Shown here piece by piece: positions 1-8,953 of a stretch of 18,089 nt of DNA. Position 1 is the first letter of the stretch. Each line of letters begins with the position of its first letter. The stretch lies in NCBI RefSeq assembly GCF_000611645.1, contig NW_014013361.1:16892-34980 (forward strand), read 5' to 3'. The position numbers were made by a program, and so were the translations under genes. Below the pieces are notes generated by a model that worked only from the letters and a program-made list of their open reading frames with translations, did no database searches and was not told the origin of the DNA. Origin of the DNA: Monoraphidium neglectum (Eukaryota > Chlorophyta > Chlorophyceae > Sphaeropleales > Selenastraceae).

Positions 1-26
1 CTGCGCCCCTCCTGGCCGCCCCGCAG

Positions 27-212
27 GTCCAGCTGTCGCTCGTCCCCCAGGTCGACTTCTCCACAAACTGCCGCGTGCTGGCCGTGTGGTGCGAGACGGC
101 CAAGGCCAACTTTGGTGACGTCACCATCACGCCTGCCGCTGCGCAGGGTGGCCGGAAGCTGCTGCGGGCAGCGGCGGTCGTGGGGGTGGCAGCGTCAGGG
201 CTAGTCCATTAG
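27..212 (+). CDS. DM13-domain secreted protein, copy 1 (3' terminal exon only, partial)
   Basis: Last exon of a gene whose earlier exons lie left of the window. A pyrimidine-rich acceptor ends in CAG at 24-26. The exon opens in phase 0 with VQLSLVPQVDFSTNC, continues RVLAVWCE and NFGDVTI, and stops at TAG 210-212 (61 aa). The VQLxLVP strand, the VWC cysteine and the closing FGxVxI motif are the C-terminal half of a DM13 domain, a family found in animal Skeletor-like and plant DOMON/cytochrome b561 proteins and thought to act in extracellular redox or electron transfer. The residues correspond closely to exon 4 of the neighbouring full-length gene (3230-3469), and even the intron end before the exon is nearly identical. 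The tail after the domain is short (27 aa), with only a weak hydrophobic stretch after RKLLR, unlike copy 2. A 3' flank of about 440 bp leads to a TGTAA signal. Confidence 0.82.
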   Translation, partial: VQLSLVPQVDFSTNCRVLAVWCETAKANFGDVTITPAAAQGGRKLLRAAAVVGVAASGLVH

Positions 213-650
213 TTTGCCAGCACGAGCCTTGTTGCTGTGACACTCGGTTGCGCACGCCTGCGTCATCCGCAACCATGGATGCAAGATGGCTGCATGCTTG
301 CTTGGGACAGGCTACATTGAGCGCTGCGTGAACGCGGCTGATGCCAGCAACATTGTATCTTCACACTTGCTTCACCAGTTTTTAGGATGACTTGGGGGTT
401 GAATGGCGATGACTGAGGCGCCCATTTGCGGCGCCTGGTCGAAACCGATCTGCCCCAAGTAATCCACACACAACATCAGGGACGACCTAATCTAATGCTG
501 GATGTCGGTTGGTTTTAAAGCAGCCCCAGAAGAGACTTTGTGGAGCTTATTACCTGGCAAGAGAAGTCTTTGAGTGCGTGCGACGGTCCAAATAATTAAA
601 CTTTTCTCCTGATTCTTTTGTCTATTTGCTTGGCCACCAACATCTCAACC

Positions 651-655
651 TGTAA
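651..655 (+). promoter_or_regulatory. TGTAA polyadenylation-type signal for DM13 copy 1
   Basis: TGTAA is the usual poly(A) signal of chlorophyte nuclear genes. This one lies 439 bp after the copy 1 stop codon, inside a 3' flank (about 400-690) that is recognisably similar to the flank of copy 2 (about 3485-3775). In copy 2 the same position reads CGTAA near 3748. That the signal is used is inference. Confidence 0.4.
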
Positions 656-890
656 CTGCACGTGGTTTTTTCCACTTCCCATATTGATGTGATCAGATCA
701 AGATTTTTATCAGGAATGTTGTAGTACCACGATCGGTACCAGCAGCACCAACAGCTGACCGCGCGCAGGCGCCCCTGACAGCCGGGCCGCGGCACAGGCG
801 CGCCACGTCGGCTGCCTGCACGACAGAGGCGCGCCCGCGGGCCGCGGAGTCCGCCCCTCCACGCCCGCCTGGCCGTCGGCACGCGGCCGC

Positions 891-905
891 GGGGGGGGGG
901 GGGGG
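891..905. repeat. Homopolymer run of 15 G
   Basis: Fifteen consecutive G follow a NotI-like GCGGCCGC at 883-890, at the end of a GC-rich island. Such a run is prone to polymerase slippage and miscalling, so its true length is uncertain. Confidence 0.85.
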
Positions 906-1952
906 ATGCCGAGACCTTCTGGAGCTATCCGAAATCTTTGATGAAGACTGTTGCAATGCGGGCGCGGCGTATGGTTTATTTCGCGTCCTGCTGCGCAGCG
1001 GTGACATCCACGGATAGGTTTCCACCGCCGCCACGATAGGCCCGCATTCAAGAAATACCAACAGCGCGTAGTTGTGCGAGGGCATTTGCTTAGAGGTATC
1101 ACCAGATGGCCCATCTACCTGCGGTGCGTTGCTGCTCTCGCAGACAATGAGTCTGTTCAGTGCAGGAAACGAGTCAAAGGCTGGAAGCCAGTGCGGGATC
1201 AAGGGTGCCGCAGAGTGTGCGGCAGTCTGGTTTCAAGCTTTCGGTGTTGCAGTGCGCACGCAATCGCAGCCGAGATTGACGCAAACGCGTAATCGGTGCC
1301 AAGGATCCTGGGACCAAGCGCATAACAGTGCGGGCCTCGTCACTACGAACAGGTTGCGGCTGTGGCGTGGGCCTGCCTTATTGAAAACCTTTTGCCCATG
1401 CCTGCTGAACCCTGAAAACCCTCCCATGCATGGTTGCACGCGCACCCTCGGCGGTCGCATGGCCACAAGATGCTGGTGGGCAAAGGTCGGGAGGGCTGGC
1501 TATGTCAGGTCTGGCGTTTTGGTGCCATGCGCAGCTGAGGTTTCATGGTGTGATGGCACCAGAACGCACAATTAGTGTCATACATGGTGGTCGCCATGCA
1601 ATGTGGGCATCGCATCCATTCAGCACCGCAGCACCCATTGTCATGAGGTACTGTACTGGACATTTCATGATCCAACAATGGAGGCGGTCCTCACCAGCAG
1701 CTGCGAGCACGAATCGCGACTGTGACAAATGTTCAAAGTCCGGAATCTCGTCGGCCTTCCAGCGAACGAGTGCCACCGACAGAACGGAGCTAGCAGCTGC
1801 TGCTCGCTGGGTGGGTGCGTGGTGCCCGGGTGTGGGTCACGAGCTTGCAGTGCCTTCAACGAAGGGCGACAGACATCTACATTCCAACTGTCAACGAATT
1901 CATCACTGCCGTGCCACGTGCAAACCACCCAGCGCTGCGCCTCAGCTACAGT

Positions 1953-3469
1953 ATGCTTCAAACAGTGCGCGGCGCTGCTGTGGCAGCAGCTCTCTCCATG
2001 CTGCTTTTGGTGACCGCACCGCTGGGTGCCGCCGCCGCTACCGCGCCAGCCTGCGCCTTTTCTGGCTTCAAAGGACAGCTATCTACTCTGCAGCACGACG
2101 TGAGAGGCGCCATGGGGTCGCCAGCCAACTAAGCTCGCAAGGTGGCAGGCCTGCACCAACGCCCACAAGCGTCACTGCCATCCTCACTGTTATGACCACC
2201 CCACTGCCTCGAGGCCTCGGCGCTGTACCACCCGACGCGCACCACCTCACCGCCCCCATAACTTGTCAGGTGGCCGGGACGGTCGCCGTCAACAACTGCT
2301 CAGCTGTGACCGTCGACGGCTTCACGTGAGCCGCTCAGCTCCCGCCCCTCCGCCCGCCCCGCCTGCCCAAACTTCCTTGTCAGCCGAACCAAGGGGAGGC
2401 GGCCGATGCTTGTTGATGGGCCTCTGAAAAAAATGAGAAGGCTTCCCTGGCTGTCGCAGCACATCCCCTCTCTTGTCAGCACCCCCTGCCTTGCCTTTAT
2501 CATCGCGCTTCTTGGCAAGTTGCCAATAATCTCCCCCTGTTGTCTGCTCCAGATGGCAAGCACCTCACACTCAAAGCATCGCACGACTGTGTGCGCGGGT
2601 TTGGAAAGCCCCCTTCAATCCGCGCTCACAATGATTTACTCCCCACGCCCAACACCCCACCCACCCCTCAAACCTTTCTGCTGGCAGATACGACGGCGCC
2701 GCCCCCGCCGCCTACTGGTGGTGCGCCAAGTCTAGCTCGCGCGCAGACCTGCGCGCCGGCTTCCGCGCGGCACCGGCGCGCCTGACGCGTATTTACAACG
2801 AGGAAACGGTGCGCCGGGCAATCGCGGCTTTCTAGGCTGCAAGATGTGTTGCAGCTGCAGTGGGGGTGGTGGTCCGGTCAATCAAGGCGTGTGTGCACGG
2901 CTCACTGTGCTAGCTGTAAATCCCAACACCCTGGCCAGCCAGCCGCCACATCATCAACGCAATGCGTGTACCCAGCGCACCTGGGCGGCCGGCGCCGCAC
3001 GACATCGCCCGATCGCGTGCCACACACCACTGCACGCTCCCCCACAGCGCGCCTTGCGACGCGCCGCTACGAGCCCAATCGCGCCGGATGCACCGCCACA
3101 CCCTGACCAGCAGGTTGACCTCCATCATCCACATGCACTCCGCACGCCCCATAAATGCCTCAGTTCCCCTTCACATCGGCGCCCACTGCCCACCTATTTT
3201 TGCCGCTCTGCCCCTCCTGGCCGTCGCAGGTCCAGCTGGTGCTTGTCCCGCAGGCCGACTTCTCCTCAAACTGCCGCGTGCTCGCCGTGTGGTGCGAGTC
3301 ATTCAATGCAAATTTTGGCGACGTCACCATCACGTCCGCCACCGCCGCGACAGCGCCGCCACCGGCGACGAGCCGCGCGGCGAGCGGCGCCGCCGCGCCT
3401 GCGCCGTGTCTAAATGGGGCCGTGTCCCAGTGGTTGTTGTTGGTGGTGGTGTTGATGTTGTTAATATAA
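1953..3469 (+). CDS. Secreted DM13-domain protein with hydrophobic (GPI-type) tail, copy 2, four exons
   Basis: Exons are 1953-2099, 2270-2325, 2688-2808 and 3230-3469. Introns start GTGAGA, GTGAGC and GTGCGC and all end CAG; joined in phases 0, 2 and 0 they give 187 aa. Residues 1-30 are a classic signal peptide (MLQTVRGAAVAAALSMLLLV, then TAPLGAAAA). Residues about 36-142 form one DM13 domain: FSGFKGQL, HDVAGTV, VDGFTYDG created across the exon 2/3 junction, YWWCAKS, YNEETVQLVLVP, NCRVLAVWCESF, NFGDVTI. Cysteines are at 34, 59, 80, 123 and 130; the one in VWC (130) is the family's characteristic cysteine. An Ala/Pro/Ser linker follows, then SQWLLLVVVLMLLI at the extreme C-terminus, as expected for a GPI-attachment signal or membrane anchor. 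The family is predicted to act in extracellular redox or electron transfer; the substrate is unknown. The start was chosen because it puts the signal peptide at the N-terminus. TAA stop at 3467-3469. Gene structure is inferred by eye but is strongly supported by copies 1 and 3. Confidence 0.85.
2326..2687 (+). other. Intron 2 of DM13 copy 2 (362 bp)
   Basis: GTGAGC donor after TTCAC and a CTGGCAG acceptor. Splicing joins AC to A to make the Thr of GFTYDG, a core DM13 motif, which supports both boundaries. An open frame inside the intron (around 2540-2640) is not used in this model. Confidence 0.7.
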
Positions 3470-4033
3470 ACACAATTCAACGTGAATGGTGTATGGAGTG
3501 TGGTTATTCGAGGATCACAAGGTGATGACTCAGGGCTTCATCTGCCGCACCTGGTCAAACCAATCTCCCTCAATCCTGAACAGTAGGGAAGACCATTTTA
3601 ATGTTGCTGGGTGCTGTCTATGCAGCTTCGGGAGAGTGCTTGTGGGTTGCCCATGGCCATACACTGTGCGGCTGCCCGTGACTGTCATAACCAGCACCTT
3701 TGATCATTCTTGTTTATTTGTTTGCTTGGCTGCCAGAAGCTTGATTCGTAACTGCAAATGATGTTTACATTCCCAAGGTGAAACACCAACAGCTAAATGC
3801 ACAAAGCGGTGCGGGCATGCTGCAAACATCTGTGTGCATCAAGGCAAACATTGGGTGGCAAGCGCCACGCCGCCCTGGCCGCAGGGGCATGCGCGAGCGG
3901 GGTGCCTCGGGTGCTGCGGGCGTCTGCAATTGCAAGGCACATCAGGCAACCCGCCTCGTTGAGACTTGTGTCAATCGCTGGCATCTGCATGTCATTTTAA
4001 GCCTTCCAAGCACTGCCGCTGCTGCTGCTGGAC

Positions 4034-4093
<60 letters not shown>

Positions 4094-4838
4094 GCATGCG
4101 TGCGTGCGTGTGTGTGTGTCATACAAATTGTGAGTGTGTGTATGTGTGCATACGTGTGGCCATCCATCTGACCGCGGGCTCTGCATCCGTGGATGATGCG
4201 TGCGGCACCAAGCGCAGGTTGCATGTGTGTACGAGCGTGTACGCACCTGCACACACATTTGAAGCGTGTGCGGGCGCAGGGGGATGCACTGGTGGACATT
4301 ATTAGCGTGACTCGCAAAGCGGTCTGGCGCCCTGCAACGCTCACCCCAGCAATCTGCCAAAAATATTTCTCAGAGATCCTGTAATAATCGCAACAGCGCC
4401 GTGGTGCCGATATTGCCAGACCAGTGCAGCACAGGGGTGCTGCTGAAACGTTGCTCTGATGCGGGCTCTGGTGCGGATAGCTTTGTTTGGCCCGCCAAGC
4501 TGCCTCAGCAGCACTCTGCTCTGCTGGGTGTCAAACTTCACCCTGTGGCGTCTCGTGTCACTTCGAAGCACTGTGCTGAATGCAGCTGACTTTCAGCAGG
4601 AAGCTTTGCGGTGGAGCAAAAAGTATCCCGTGATCAGATGATGGCCGAATGGAGCCACTGAAAGATATGTGTAACAGGTAGTACTTACTCAATAGGGGTT
4701 GTGATGTTACTAATCCCAAGACAGGCAACCAGAAATAGCCACCCTACAAGGCAATCAAGGTGCAAGCTATACATCATGTGCTTCATGGGTGTGCTTGTGT
4801 TTCAGGCTGGTTTCTTGATCTGAATGTGAACCTTGGGA
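3470..4838. other. 3' flank of DM13 copy 2 and gene-free spacer with dinucleotide tract
   Basis: Positions 3470 to about 3960 are the 3' UTR and flank of copy 2. They align with 10240-10640 in the broken third copy, including the shared block GGTGAAACACCAACAGCTAA. The TG/CG tract (4037-4118) and imperfect GT-rich DNA to about 4260 follow. Nothing coding is recognisable from there to 4838. Confidence 0.55.
4037..4118. repeat. 82-bp alternating pyrimidine-purine tract: (TG)22 then CG/CA/TG mix
   Basis: Twenty-two TG units (4037-4080) run directly into CGCGCGCGCACGCGCATGCG and then TGCG/TG repeats, with strict pyrimidine-purine alternation to 4118. It is a microsatellite and a strong Z-DNA-forming candidate. 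It lies outside the supported exons, downstream of DM13 copy 2. Confidence 0.95.
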
Positions 4839-4845
4839 TATAAAT
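4839..4845 (+). promoter_or_regulatory. Possible TATA box (TATAAAT)
   Basis: TATAAAT about 110 bp before the ATG at 4951. A short upstream reading frame begins at ATG 4941 (14 codons, stop before 4986) and overlaps the main start. It is a promoter only if the weakly supported 4951-5460 gene is real. Confidence 0.3.
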
Positions 4846-4950
4846 GTAGGGTGGACTGTCGCGCCACACTTTGTCCGGTGCCGAAACCTGACCGAATACT
4901 CTGTCCGCTGCCCTGTTGCCGAGCTGTAAGCTGGTGGTCAATGGCAGTCC

Positions 4951-5460
4951 ATGCCCAGTCCGCCGTCAGTCCAATCCTCAACTAGTGGCCATGGCCTGCG
5001 GCCGCTGGCCACGGGCCGGCCAGCCGTGCCTCCCGTCTCTCCGGAAATCGCTGTAGCCCACGGGTGGTGGTATGCCCAGCGGGCGTGGTTCTTGTGTGTG
5101 AGCGCACTTGCGTCCCTCTTCTGGTTTATGATTGCTGTCCGGCTGTTCCTGCCGGGCGTCAGGTGCGTCAGAACGGTCACTCCCCCAATCTGTGAGCTGT
5201 TCAATGCACTTCACTGCAGACAGCCTTGTCTGCCCTCTGCTCCGCCGAGTGCTAAGAATTCAACAACAAGCTGTCCCGATAGGCGTGCACACACAGTGCA
5301 CGCGAAGGCCGAGATCATGAGCTCAGCCACTGTTGACAAAAGGTTGGCTGCTGGCAGGAGGCCCAAGCGACTGTCGCTACAGTCGCTCTACCAGCTGATG
5401 TTTGATACTGCAATAGCGCACCTCTTGGCCCAGGGAAGCGACACCAATGCAGGGAACTGA
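4951..5460 (+). CDS. Possible small single-pass membrane protein, unknown family
   Basis: Open frame of 169 aa. Residues about 45-68 (WFLCVSALASLFWFMIAVRL) are a convincing transmembrane segment, preceded by a Ser/Pro-rich N-terminus and followed by a basic, ordinary-looking C-terminus (KRLSLQSLYQLMFDTAIAHL). A TATA-like box lies upstream at 4839. A possible 57-bp intron (GTGCGT at 5163 to CAG at 5219) would shorten the protein by 19 aa without changing frame. No family is recognised. The frame could be fortuitous, since long open frames are common in GC-rich DNA; no homolog-like motif anchors it. Confidence 0.4.
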   Translation: MPSPPSVQSSTSGHGLRPLATGRPAVPPVSPEIAVAHGWWYAQRAWFLCVSALASLFWFMIAVRLFLPGVRCVRTVTPPICELFNALHCRQPCLPSAPPSAKNSTTSCPDRRAHTVHAKAEIMSSATVDKRLAAGRRPKRLSLQSLYQLMFDTAIAHLLAQGSDTNAGN

Positions 5461-6087
5461 GCGTGACCCAAGGCCTCTTCTCCAGATCTTTGCTGAAGGG
5501 AGCCGGTTTTGATATGTGGTTGCACGATGGGTGTGTTTACTCTTTACTACTTTATTACTTTACTCACAAAGAGGGGGTCGATAATAGTGAGCTCAAGAAC
5601 AAGCAAACGAACAAGAGCCAAACAACTTATACAGAGATCAACACAGAGAAAGGCCAACGCCACAGTAGTGCTTGTTCTTAGACAAAATACAAAAATACAC
5701 ACACAAAAATTTATTTGAACGGTTACCAAAGGCATAACTCAATATGCGGCGCGAGGCCAACAGTGCTTCCCCGGGCAGGCAGCAGCGTGCTGCAAGCAGC
5801 GCGAGCGGCGCTGCTCGGCGCCGCCCAGGCGCGCTCGTCCGCACGCTGCCGGGATTGCGGCCAAGGCGCGGGCTCAGCTGCTGCTCCACCGTCATTGGTC
5901 AGCTCGCGATGCTGCCAAACCTCCACGCTCGACGGGTTCAACGCCTGCAGGCCGGGACGCGACGGGTGTCTGCACGCAACGCGTTGGTGGCATGACAAGG
6001 ACCAACCAATGTTCAATCTCTGGAAAGCCATCAAGTGCCGTGCCGCCAGGCCAGTGCTGGGGTGCTGCAGATGGAAGCAGTGCAAGC

Positions 6088-6110
6088 GCCGCCTAGACTG
6101 TCTAGGCGGC
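6088..6110. repeat. Perfect 10-bp inverted repeat with 3-nt loop
   Basis: GCCGCCTAGA (6088-6097), loop CTG, TCTAGGCGGC (6101-6110). On the minus strand it sits 51 nt after the TGA of the secreted repeat protein gene, so it would be a stem-loop in that transcript's 3' UTR. A function in 3'-end formation or stability is speculation. Confidence 0.75.
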
Positions 6111-6161
6111 TGAGCTGCACCGCCCATGCTGCATCTGCAGTTTGTGTGCGACCCGTGTGTC

Positions 6162-6969
6162 TCAATTTTTGCCCATTTTACGCTCAGTGGGCAACACCGC
6201 AGTCGCACTGTAGAAAGGAACATTCACCACGGGGCCAGCCGGGGGCCTGTGCAGCAGGAGTGGGCCAGAGCGGAGGGGCCAACAAAGGTTGAGGAAATCA
6301 AGAGTGTAGCGTTGCTTGCACGTTTAGGGCGCGGCATACATGATGGCTGAACGCCAAGGGAATTGCACGGCTGCATATTAACGTTGCCCTCAAAGGACTG
6401 ATGCCCGCACGTTGCACCCGCACGTGCCACACAACCCCGCACCTGGTTGCAGGGGCGGTGACAGCAGCGACGTCGGCAAAGCCGCTCGGCTTGGTGGTGG
6501 CGACGACCGGGGTGCCGGGCGCGGCGACCACGGTGTCTGAGGCCTTGCCGGACGGGGTGTTGCCGGTGGTAGTGGAGGTGGCGGCGTTCGCAGGGGCGTC
6601 CACTTTGCCGGCGGTGCCGGCGGGCTTGGGTACAGGGACGGTCACTCTAGTGGCGGGAGCGGACGTCTTCACTGCGGCGTTGCCACTGGCCTTGGTGGCA
6701 AGCACGGCAGTGCCGGGGGATGTCACTGCAGTCCTAGACACCTTGCCGGCGGGGGTGGCCACAGTAGTGGAGGTCACAGTGGTGAGGGGTGCGGGCACAT
6801 TGACGGTGGCGCCACCAGCACCCGATTTTGCAGCGACGCTGGTGCCAGGTGCCCCCACTTCGGCGGTCGCGGCGCCGTTGGGCTGCGCGCCCACGCCCAC
6901 GCCCGTTGATTGAGCAGAGGACGAGACAGCGAGGGCCGCAGCCATGCAGAGCCAAAGGAGCTTGGCCAT
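6162..6969 (-). CDS. Secreted Ala/Thr/Val/Pro-rich repeat protein, two exons, unknown family
   Basis: Exon 1 runs 6969-6443 and exon 2 runs 6246-6162 (or 6207-6162). The start MAKLLWLCMAAALAVSSSAQ is a clear signal peptide, so this ATG is preferred over the in-frame one at 7104. The mature part is almost entirely Ala, Thr, Val, Ser, Gly and Pro with sparse Lys, typical of an extracellular matrix or wall glycoprotein backbone, though not hydroxyproline (SP)n type. It contains three copies of a PGTxVxATKxSGxAxVxxxAPAT-like motif (residues about 40-64, 84-108, 150-175) and a longer ~65-residue repeat starting TSTTV (66) and TSTTT (131). The donor is CCAG|GTGCGG (phase 2). Two acceptors in the same frame give 203 or 190 aa, both ending PTERKMGKN. 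There is no C-terminal hydrophobic tail, so the product is probably released. No family is recognised. Confidence 0.7.
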
Positions 6970-7499
6970 TACGGTATTTCGATTCCCGGGCAGAAGTTGA
7001 CGGACGGTCCAGGATAATTGACGCGCAAGATGTGGGTTGCGGCAAGATAATATTGTGCTAAAGGAGGCAATGCGGCCTGAAGTGACCGCCCTGGATGCCC
7101 ACACACAGGAAGGCCGGTGCCAGGTGAGGTGCAGGCTGCGTGCCGTTCAATCGCTGGGCCGAAAGTAGGCGTTGAATGGTTCAGACGCGGACAAATGGCC
7201 GCCTCGCCTCTATTGCCTGCGCGTCACTGCGGAGCTGCGGAGCGCAACTCCAGGAGCCTCAGCCAAACCAGCCCTCTTAGCTACGATAGCCACACCAGCC
7301 ACGCCGGCAGCATTAATCCGGCAATATGTATCAAATAAATGCATATATTAATAGATTCGCAACTGCATCGCGCTGATAGCCACGAATCTGCGAATCACCC
7401 CGCACCCTGCTCACGGGTGTCAAGTGCATGTGCCCACTTGAACCACACAAGGTTGAGTATCTGTTCCGCTATTTACTTCGGGTATACTCCGGCGATTTT
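6970..7499. other. Intergenic/promoter region of the secreted repeat protein
   Basis: It holds the presumed minus-strand promoter of the 6969 gene, with an AATATTAT stretch around 7047-7055 as a weak TATA candidate, and an AT-rich segment at about 7310-7350. No coding pattern is recognisable. Confidence 0.4.
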
Positions 7500-8220
7500 T
7501 CATGTTAGGCACAGCGGCAGAGCCAGCGCACCAGCCACAGCCGCTGCTACGCGGCGCAGCGGCCGCCCACAGGGTGCCGCCCATGGGGCCGCGGGCGTTT
7601 TCAGCGTGCACAGTGGTGGCAGGATGGCGCAGGCGGCGTAACATTCCGGATGGCTAGGAACAGACAGCGGCAGCGATGGGTGCAGTGGCAGTGAGGGCGG
7701 CCTTTGTTGGGCCGCAGGACTGCAGGCGGCCGACGATGCGGACTCGTCAGGAGGCATGTCGGGGCTCTGGAACACGCTGCCTAGTGGGTCTGACGATGGG
7801 TGCCGCCGCGTGCCCTGTAGCCCGCTCGCAGTAGCACGAGGGATGCTGCTGCAGCTGCAGGTCGTGACCGAGGCGCAGCTGCCGGTGCTTGGCGTCGTGG
7901 CGTTGCACGCGCAGGCAGCCAACCTGATGTGCTGCTCATGCCGCCCCGAGGCCGGCTGCGTGCCACCCTCGACTTCTTGTTGCCAAGATCCCTGCTGCCT
8001 CCGCCGTTCCGCCCGGGCACGCCCGGGCTTGGCCGTGACGCACGCCCGCAAGAACACGACTGGCACAGTTGTCGGGCAGGCGGGGCAAGGGTGGCGTGTG
8101 GCTTGGTGTACAGATGCCAGCTTGTTGCAGGGAGCCGGCAGCACAGGCGGCCGTTTGGATGCCGCCCAGGCAATCGGCGCCGGCAGTGGGCGCGTGCCGA
8201 AGGATACGGCGACTCAGCAT
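7500..8220 (-). CDS. Possible Cys-rich secreted/GPI-type protein, exon structure unresolved
   Basis: The minus-strand frame ending TGA 7502-7500 closes with GRPLRRVAAAVAGALALPLC and LT, a hydrophobic tail like a GPI-attachment signal. About 130 residues earlier it contains a cysteine cluster with an N-glycosylation sequon (CACNATTPSTGSCASVTTC). A different minus frame upstream, starting ATG at 8220 (MLSRRILRHAPTAGADC), is also Cys-containing. It would join the lower frame only through a 52-bp intron (about 8038-7987), which is too short to trust beside the 170-420-bp introns elsewhere in the window. No signal peptide is seen. The plus strand of the same stretch is also open, so even the strand is uncertain. 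Confidence 0.25.
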
Positions 8221-8323
8221 CTCAAGGTTTGCTTTGGTTATGCCAGGACTCCTCATGTGTCGTCCAGCTGGGCGGGGCGCATGGATTCCGCCCGTCCTGC
8301 GCACTGCTAATTCCTCGCAGTTG

Positions 8324-8953
8324 CTGGCATGCGCAACAGCCGCCCCCCCTCTCCATTGTGCGCAGGCGCTGTCGGTGCCTCCTGGACAAGAGCAGCTGCC
8401 GACTGATGACGACTGGCGTCGCGGCTGCCAGGCTGTGGTGCTGCATGGGGCCCACAGACGCACAAAGGGCCACCTCGTGGCCAACAAAGGCGGTGGCGTG
8501 GAGTTGTGGCTGCAGCAAAGGGGGGTGGCGGCCCCATCCGAGTCGAGCGCAGCAATCTGCATATGCTGCGGGTCTGGAGGTTGGGGCGTGCGCCCCCTAC
8601 CCTCACACGCCACACCTGTGGGTGCGCGGGGGGCTGCCCTCCGCGTCGCCGGCGCCGCCCTCATCGCCGGCGCCGCCCGCAGCGGAAACACCGCCTGGTT
8701 CGCATGCTCTGTCGGCGCTTGACGGGCATTACGAGGAGGGCTTCCTCTTGGCGGCGCCCCCGAGTCATGGCGGCCCCTCGCCTGAGAGTCGCGCACCCGT
8801 GCACCGCACGCGGACCCTTGCTGGCCGCCAGTGGTAGAGATCCCAGTGGGGCCCGACGCGCTGCTGGGGCTGCGGCGGCACCTGGTGGAGGATCACTTCG
8901 GTTTCAACACCTTGCGGGGCCCTGCACGCGAGGTTCTGCAGCTCCTTGCTGAC
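8324..8953 (+). CDS. Candidate plus-strand exons of an unidentified protein (KOW-like pattern)
   Basis: A good acceptor (TAATTCCTCGCAG at about 8311-8323) opens a frame with QAVVLHGAHRRTKGHLVANK followed by GGGVELWLQQRG. This resembles the KOW motif pattern of RNA-binding and transcription/splicing factors, but the match is loose. The frame runs to a GTGCGC donor-like site near 8589. A second coding-like exon ends at a good GTGAGG donor after 8953 and reads VEIPVGPDALLGLRRHLVED then HFGFNTLRGP and LLADSEW; its acceptor may be CCGCCAG at about 8824-8830. The phases of these two pieces do not join cleanly with the obvious sites, so the model is incomplete and only the region is indicated. Confidence 0.28.

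Larger units (their letters stand above)
213..1952. other. 3' UTR of DM13 copy 1, then spacer/promoter region of copy 2
   Basis: The first ~480 bp is the probable 3' UTR of copy 1. It shares blocks with the copy 2 flank, such as GGCGCCTGGTCGAAACC against CCGCACCTGGTCAAACC and the TATTTGCTTGGCC block. A very GC-rich island follows at about 755-905, ending in a run of 15 G. I see no convincing coding exon: long open frames exist on both strands but have no recognisable protein pattern. The last few hundred bases must carry the promoter of copy 2; I see no clear TATA box. Confidence 0.5.

Noticed and set aside
2540..2785. Open frame inside DM13 intron 2 (DGKHLTLKASHDC...) as an extra exon
   Set aside because: Joining 2325 directly to 2688 creates the DM13 core GFTYDG in the right phase. 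Adding this segment breaks the domain, and its acceptor phase does not fit.
5744..5995. 83-aa plus-strand frame with a Ser/Arg-rich, transit-peptide-like N-terminus
   Set aside because: Composition alone is not evidence in GC-rich DNA; no downstream exon or mature domain was found.
6401..6913. 170-aa Val/Ala/Thr-rich plus-strand frame
   Set aside because: It is the antisense shadow of the minus-strand secreted protein, whose signal peptide and splice sites are convincing.
8831..8953. Resemblance of HFGFNTLRGPAREVLQLL to the start of RecQ helicases (FGF..FR..Q.E.I)
   Set aside because: The diagnostic Gln of the RecQ Q-motif region is missing and no helicase motif follows within the window.
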